Of a stretch of 7,268 bases of DNA, positions 1-6,000 are shown one piece after another. The first letter of the stretch is position 1. Each line of letters begins with the position of its first letter. The stretch comes from Proteobacteria bacterium UBA6729 (GTDB lineage: Bacteria > Pseudomonadota > Gammaproteobacteria > Porifericomitales > Porifericomitaceae), in NCBI GenBank assembly GCA_002454015.1, contig DKIB01000114.1:4216-11483 (forward strand), read 5' to 3'. A model generated the notes under the pieces. The model ran no database searches. It saw nothing but the letters and a program-made list of their open reading frames with translations, and was not told the origin of the DNA. The translations under genes were made by a program, and so were the position numbers.

Positions 1-3000
1 GCTGACCACCATTTATACCAATGACGTTGATCGAGGGCCCTACCTGTCGTCAACGTTAGCGTTACACAAGGGCGCTATCCGCAATCGTGCAGAGGCACAG
101 ATCGAGATCTACCGCATGATGCGCCCTGGTGAGCCGCCCAGTATTGCTACCGCCGAGCAGCTGTTCAACAACCTGTTCGGGAATCCGGAACGGTATGATT
201 TGTCCGCTGTGGGGCGCATGAAATTCAACAGTCGCATTGGTCGCGATACGGAAGAGGGCGAACGCATTCTGTCCGGGGACGATATCGTGGCGGCGATGCG
301 GATGCTGATCGATATTCGTGATGGTCGTGGTGAGGTAGATGATATCGATCACCTGGGCAACCGACGGGTACGCAGTGTGGGCGAGATGGCAGAAAACCAG
401 TTTCGTATTGGCCTGGTTCGTCTGGAGCGTGCGATCAAGGAGCGCCTTACCCGGGCGGAGAACGAGGGCCTGATGCCGCAGGAGATCGTCAATGCAAAAC
501 CCTTGTCTGCGGCGATGAAAGAGTTTTTTGGATCCAGCCAGCTGTCGCAATTCATGGATCAGAATAACCCCTTGTCGGAGGTGACGCACAAGCGGCGCAT
601 CTCTGCACTCGGCCCGGGCGGCCTGACCCGCGAACGGGCCGGGTTTGAAGTACGGGATGTTCATCCCACGCACTATGGGCGTCTGTGTCCGGTGGAAACA
701 CCGGAGGGTCCGAACATTGGTTTGATCAGTTCCATGGCTGTATACGCGCAGATCAATCACTACGGATTTCTGGAAACTCCGTACCGCAAGGTTGTCGGTG
801 GTCGGGTCACCGATAAAATTGAGTATCTGTCGGCGATTGAAGAGGCTCGCCATACCATTTGTCAGGCCAACTCAACACTGGACAAGCGTGGGCGGTTGAG
901 CGACGAGTTTGTTGCCTGCAGACATAAAAATGAGTTTACCTCAACGCGCCCGGATCAGGTTGAGTACATGGATGTGTCGCCCCGGCAAATCGTCTCTGTA
1001 GCAGCAGCGCTGATCCCGTTTCTGGAGCACAATGATGCCAACCGTGCATTGATGGGTTCCAACATGCAGCGTCAGGCAGTGCCGACCATCAGGACTGAGA
1101 CCCCGCTGGTGGGTACTGGCATGGAGCACCGGGTGGCAATGGACTCTGGCGTTATGACGCAGGCCAGGCGTGGCGGTGTTGTGGATTCGGCAGATTCAGG
1201 ACGCATCGTCGTGCGCGTCAACGAGGCAGAGATCACCGCATCCAGCCCGGGTGTGGATATCTACAACATGATCAAGTATACGCGTTCCAATCAGGATACC
1301 TGTGTCAATCAGCGGCCCCTGGTACAACCCGGGGATGTGATCAGTGCTGCAGATGCACTTGCGGATGGGTCTGCGACCAATCTTGGTGACCTGGCGCTGG
1401 GGCAGAACCTGCTGGTGGCCTTTATGCCCTGGAACGGCCACAACTTTGAGGACTCCGTCCTGGTCTCGGAGCGAGTAGTGCGTGAGGATCGGTATACGAC
1501 CATACATATCAAGGAATTAACCTGCACTGCCCGGGATACCAAGATGGGAGCGGAAGATATTACACCGGATATATCCAATGTGAGTGAGGGCATGCTGAAC
1601 AAACTGGATGAGGCTGGCATCGTTTACATTGGTGCAGAGGTCAAGGCCGGGGATATTCTGGTGGGCAAGGTGACGCCCAAGGGGGAGACGCAGCTGACCC
1701 CGGAGGAAAAATTGTTGCGTGCCATCTTCGGGGAGAAGGCCTCAGATGTAAAAGATACCTCGCTACGTGTACCGTCCGGGATAAGTGGCACCGTCATTAA
1801 TGTACAGGTGTTCACCCGTGAGGGCATAGAAAAGGATAGTCGCGCCTTGCAGGTTCAGAATGCGGAGATGGAGCGCATTCGCAAGGATCAACAGGACCAG
1901 CGTCGCATCATGGAGGATGGCGAGTATCAACGCCTGCGTGATTTGCTGATCGGCAAGGTGGCTGACAGTGGACCCAATGGTTTGAAATCCCGGGCGCGTG
2001 TTACTGCTACTTATCTGGATGGCCTGGCGCGGGAGCACTGGTTTGAGATCAGCATGCGGGGTAGCACCACACAGAAACGTCTGGAGCAGATTTCGCAGCG
2101 TATCTCGCAGCTGAGCAGTGAATTCGAACGCCGGTATGAGGAAAGGCGTAAACGCCTGTCGGCTGGTGATGAACTGGCCCCGGGGGTGTTGAAGATGGTC
2201 AAGGTCTATCTGGCCATCAAACGCAAGTTGCAGCCAGGCGACAAGATGGCGGGTCGCCATGGCAACAAGGGCGTTGTCTCCACTATTGTTCCTGAAGAGG
2301 ATATGCCTTATCTGGAGGATGGTACCCCGGTGGATGTGGCGCTGAATCCTCTGGGCGTCCCTTCGCGCATGAATGTGGGGCAGATCTTTGAAACGCATCT
2401 GGGATGGGCCGCCAAGGGGCTGGGCCAGCGTACGGCCGAGCTGCTGGACAAGGGCAATCTGTCGGCCGCACGTGCCCTGCTTAAAAAGATCTACAGTCGG
2501 GGCATGGCACAGGATGCCAAACTTCTGGACGAGCTGCAGGATGATCAATTTGCTGAATTTGCACACAACCTGCGGGACGGTGTGCCCATGGCAACCCCGG
2601 CCTTTGATGGCATCAGCGAGTCGGAAATCAAGGCCCTGCTGAAATTGGCGGGTCTGCCGGAATCTGGTCAGGCGGTGTTGCGTGATGGCCGCACCGGCCG
2701 GGCCTTTGATATGCCGGTGACCGTAGGCTACATGTACATGCTGAAACTGAATCATCTGGTGGATGACAAGATGCATGCCCGTTCCACCGGGCCGTACAGT
2801 CTGGTAACCCAGCAACCACTGGGCGGCAAGTCTCACTTTGGCGGGCAGCGTTTCGGCGAGATGGAGGTGTGGGCGTTGGAGGCCTACGGTGCAGCGTATA
2901 CATTGCAGGAGATGCTGACCGTGAAATCCGATGATATCGCCGGTCGCACGAAGATGTACAAGAGTATCGTGGATGGTGATCTCAGGATGCAGGCCGGGAT

Positions 3001-6000
3001 ACCCGAATCCTTTAATGTGCTGGTCAAGGAGATTCGGGCGCTGGGTCTGGATATGGATCTGGCCGAGGACGAGACCGTGGGCATGTTACCGGCCCTGCCG
3101 GATCCGGTGGGTCTGACAGAGGTGGGTGATTTTGATCGCATCAGCATCAATCTGGCCTCACCGGAAAAGATCCGTTCCTGGTCATTTGGAGAGGTGAAAA
3201 AGCCGGAAACCATCAACTACCGCACCTTCAAGCCGGAACGGGATGGCCTGTTCTGCGCCAAGATCTTCGGGCCTGTCAAGGACTACGAGTGCCTGTGCGG
3301 CAAATACAAGCGTATGAAGCATCGTGGTGTGATCTGTGAGAAGTGTGGTGTAGAGGTGACCCAGTCCAAGGTGCGTCGTTCCCGCATGGGACATATTGAA
3401 CTGGCCTGTCCGGTGGCACACATCTGGTTCCTGAAGGCCCCGCCATCACGCATCGGCCTGGCATTGGATATGCCTCTGAGCAAGATTGACCGGGTGTTGT
3501 ATTTTGAGTCCCATGTGGTGATCGACCCCGGCATGACATCCCTGACCCGGGGGCAGCTCCTGAGTGAGGATGAATACCTGCAGTGCCTTGAAGAGTATGG
3601 TGATGAATTTCAGGCTGATATGGGTGCTGAGGCTATCCGCCAGATGCTGGCTTCCATCGATCTGGATGAGGAATCCGCGGCATTGCGTGCACAACTGCCG
3701 AACACCGACGCGGATGCCAAGCTGCGCAAACTGTACAAGCGTATCAAGCTGCTGGAGGCCTTTCGCAATTCCGGCAACCGTCCAGAATGGATGATCCTGA
3801 CAGAACTGGCCGTGTTGCCTCCAGAACTGCGACCCCTGGTGCCTCTGGAGGGCGGTCGCTTTGCGACATCCGATCTCAATGATCTGTATCGTCGGGTGAT
3901 CAATCGTAATAATCGTCTCAAGCGACTGTTGGATCTGAATGCCCCGGAGATCATCGTGCGTAACGAAAAACGCATGTTGCAGGAAGCGGTTGATGCCCTG
4001 CTGGACAACGGGCGTCGGGGCCGCACCATTACGGGTACCAACAAGTTGCCACTGAAGTCTCTGGCTGACATGATCAAGGGCAAGCAGGGCCGGTTCCGTC
4101 AGAACCTGCTTGGCAAGCGCGTAGATTATTCCGGACGTTCTGTCATCGTTGTGGGCCCCACGCTTAAGCTGCATCAGTGTGGCCTGCCAAAGAAGATGGC
4201 GCTGGAATTGTTCAAGCCGATGATCTACGGCAAACTGGAATATATGGGTCTGGTGACCACCATCAAGGCTGCCAAAAAGATGGTGGAGCGAGAAGAGCCG
4301 GTAGTGTGGGATATCCTCGCAGATGTGATCTTCCAGACCCCGGTGTTGCTGAATCGGGCACCGACCCTGCATCGTCTGGGCATACAGGCCTTTGAGCCGG
4401 TGCTGATCGAAGGCAAGGCCATTCAACTGCATCCGCTGGTGTGTACGGCATTCAATGCAGACTTTGACGGTGATCAGATGGCGATTCATGTGCCCCTTTC
4501 GCTGGAGGCGCAGGTGGAGGCGCGTACCCTGATGTTGTCCACCAACAATATCCTGTCGCCCGCCAATGGTGATCCGATTATTGTGCCCACTCTGGACGTT
4601 ATCTTTGGCTTGTACTACCTGACCCGTGAGTCTCTGGTGGCCCCGGGCCGCGGCATGGTATTTGCTGATTCCCACGAAGTACATCGTGCCTATGAGACCG
4701 ATACTGTCGGCCTGCATGCGCGCATCAAGGTGCGTATCAATGAGGGCGCAGATGCGGGTGCAGGTCAGCTGGTCGAGACCACAGTGGGCCGGGTATTGCT
4801 GTATAGCATAGCACCTGCGGGATTGCCGTTTGCGCTGTTTAATCAGGCCATCAACAAAAAGACGGTTACCCTGCTGGTACGAGAGTGCCATCGGCGTCTG
4901 GGTCTGAAACCCACCGTGGTCTTTGCGGACCGACTGATGTATACAGGCTTTGAACATGCAACGCGTTGCGGATTGTCCATAGGGGTAGATGATATGGCAA
5001 TACCGAAAGAAAAGGCTGCCATCCTGGCACGCGCGGAACAGGAAGTAAACCAGTTCCAGTCACAGTTTTCATCCGGTCTGATTACCGATGGCGAGCGCTA
5101 CAACAAGGTAGTTGATATCTGGTCCAAGACCAGTGAGGAAGTTACTCGTGCCATGATGTCCAATCTGGGCTCGGAGTCCGTTGAGGTGGATGGGGTACAG
5201 CACATCCAGGCATCGTTCAACAGCATCTATATGATGGCTGAGTCCGGAGCCCGTGGCTCGGCACAGCAGATTCGTCAGCTGGCCGGGATGCGTGGACTGA
5301 TGGCGAAGCCGGACGGTTCGATCATTGAGACCCCGATTACCGCCAACTTTCGTGAGGGCCTGGATGTACTGCAGTACTTTATCTCCACGCATGGTGCCCG
5401 CAAGGGCCTGGCTGATACGGCCCTGAAGACTGCCAACTCCGGCTATCTGACCCGTCGCCTGGTTGATGTGGCCCAGGATATGGTCGTAACCGAGGATGAT
5501 TGTGGTACCGAAGATGGGCTGACCATGCGTCCCCTGATCGAAGGCGGAGACGTGGTAGAGCCGTTGCGTGACCGGGTTATTGGTCGTACCGTTTGTGTTG
5601 ATGTGCTGGTCGAGGACGAGACCATTCTTTCCAGAGGGCAACTGCTGGAGGAAGGTCATGCGGATCTGCTGGACGAAAAGGGCATTGATGAGATCAGGGT
5701 GCGTTCACCGATTACCTGCCGGACCCGTTATGGCATTTGTGCTGCCTGCTACGGTCGTGACCTGGCCCGCGGTCAGCGCATCAACCTGAATGATGCAGTC
5801 GGCGTGATGGCCGCACAGGCCATTGGTGAGCCGGGCACACAGCTGACCATGCGCACCTTCCACATTGGTGGCACCGCCTCCAGAGCGGCCTCTGACAACC
5901 GTGTGGAGATACGCAGGGGTGGGCGTATCTGCGGGCACAAACTGCGTACCATACAGCGTGAGGCAGACGGCAAACAGGTTGTACTGTCACACTCCGGGCA

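Larger units (their letters stand above)
1..3073 (+). other. rpoB: RpoB (beta) moiety of the fusion, N-terminus missing
   Basis: First complete codon is at 2, aligning near E. coli beta residue 333 (…[10 protein letters not shown]…). The segment then follows the order of beta domains: end of SI1/lobe, [11 protein letters not shown], the [13 protein letters not shown] and MAENQFR motifs, rifampicin cluster, [19 protein letters not shown] (R678 at 1043), NFEDS (E813/D814 at 1448/1451), flap, SI2, [19 protein letters not shown] (R1106 at 2366) and the C-terminal clamp module. No net length change is seen between E. coli residues 513 and 813. About 13 extra residues occur between 813 and 1065, in the flap/SI2 region. 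The beta C-terminus is complete: [11 protein letters not shown] ends at 3073, matching the E. coli terminus LGINIELEDE, but no stop follows. Confidence 0.95.

Noticed and set aside
530..613. Intrinsic rifampicin resistance
   Set aside because: All commonly mutated cluster I residues are wild type; only I524V, a conservative change, is seen.
62..853. Reverse-strand open frame of 263 residues
   Set aside because: Antisense to the beta lobe and rifampicin region, which is conserved codon by codon on the plus strand.
1763..2836. Reverse-strand open frame of 357 residues
   Set aside because: Antisense to conserved beta codons (flap to C-terminal module), with low-complexity composition and no known motif.
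3060..3135. Hidden frameshift or programmed frameshift joining two genes
   Set aside because: Beta and beta' homology both lie in the same frame (codons starting at positions equal to 2 modulo 3) on either side of the junction. No slippery site or stop codon is needed.
3446..4957. Long reverse-strand open frame of 503 residues
   Set aside because: It is wholly antisense to the most conserved part of beta'. Its translation (H/Q/L-rich, no recognisable domain) is what the complement of GC-rich codons gives, and no ribosome site or family resemblance supports it.
5069..5659. Reverse-strand open frame of 196 residues
   Set aside because: Antisense to the bridge helix region of beta', with no family resemblance.
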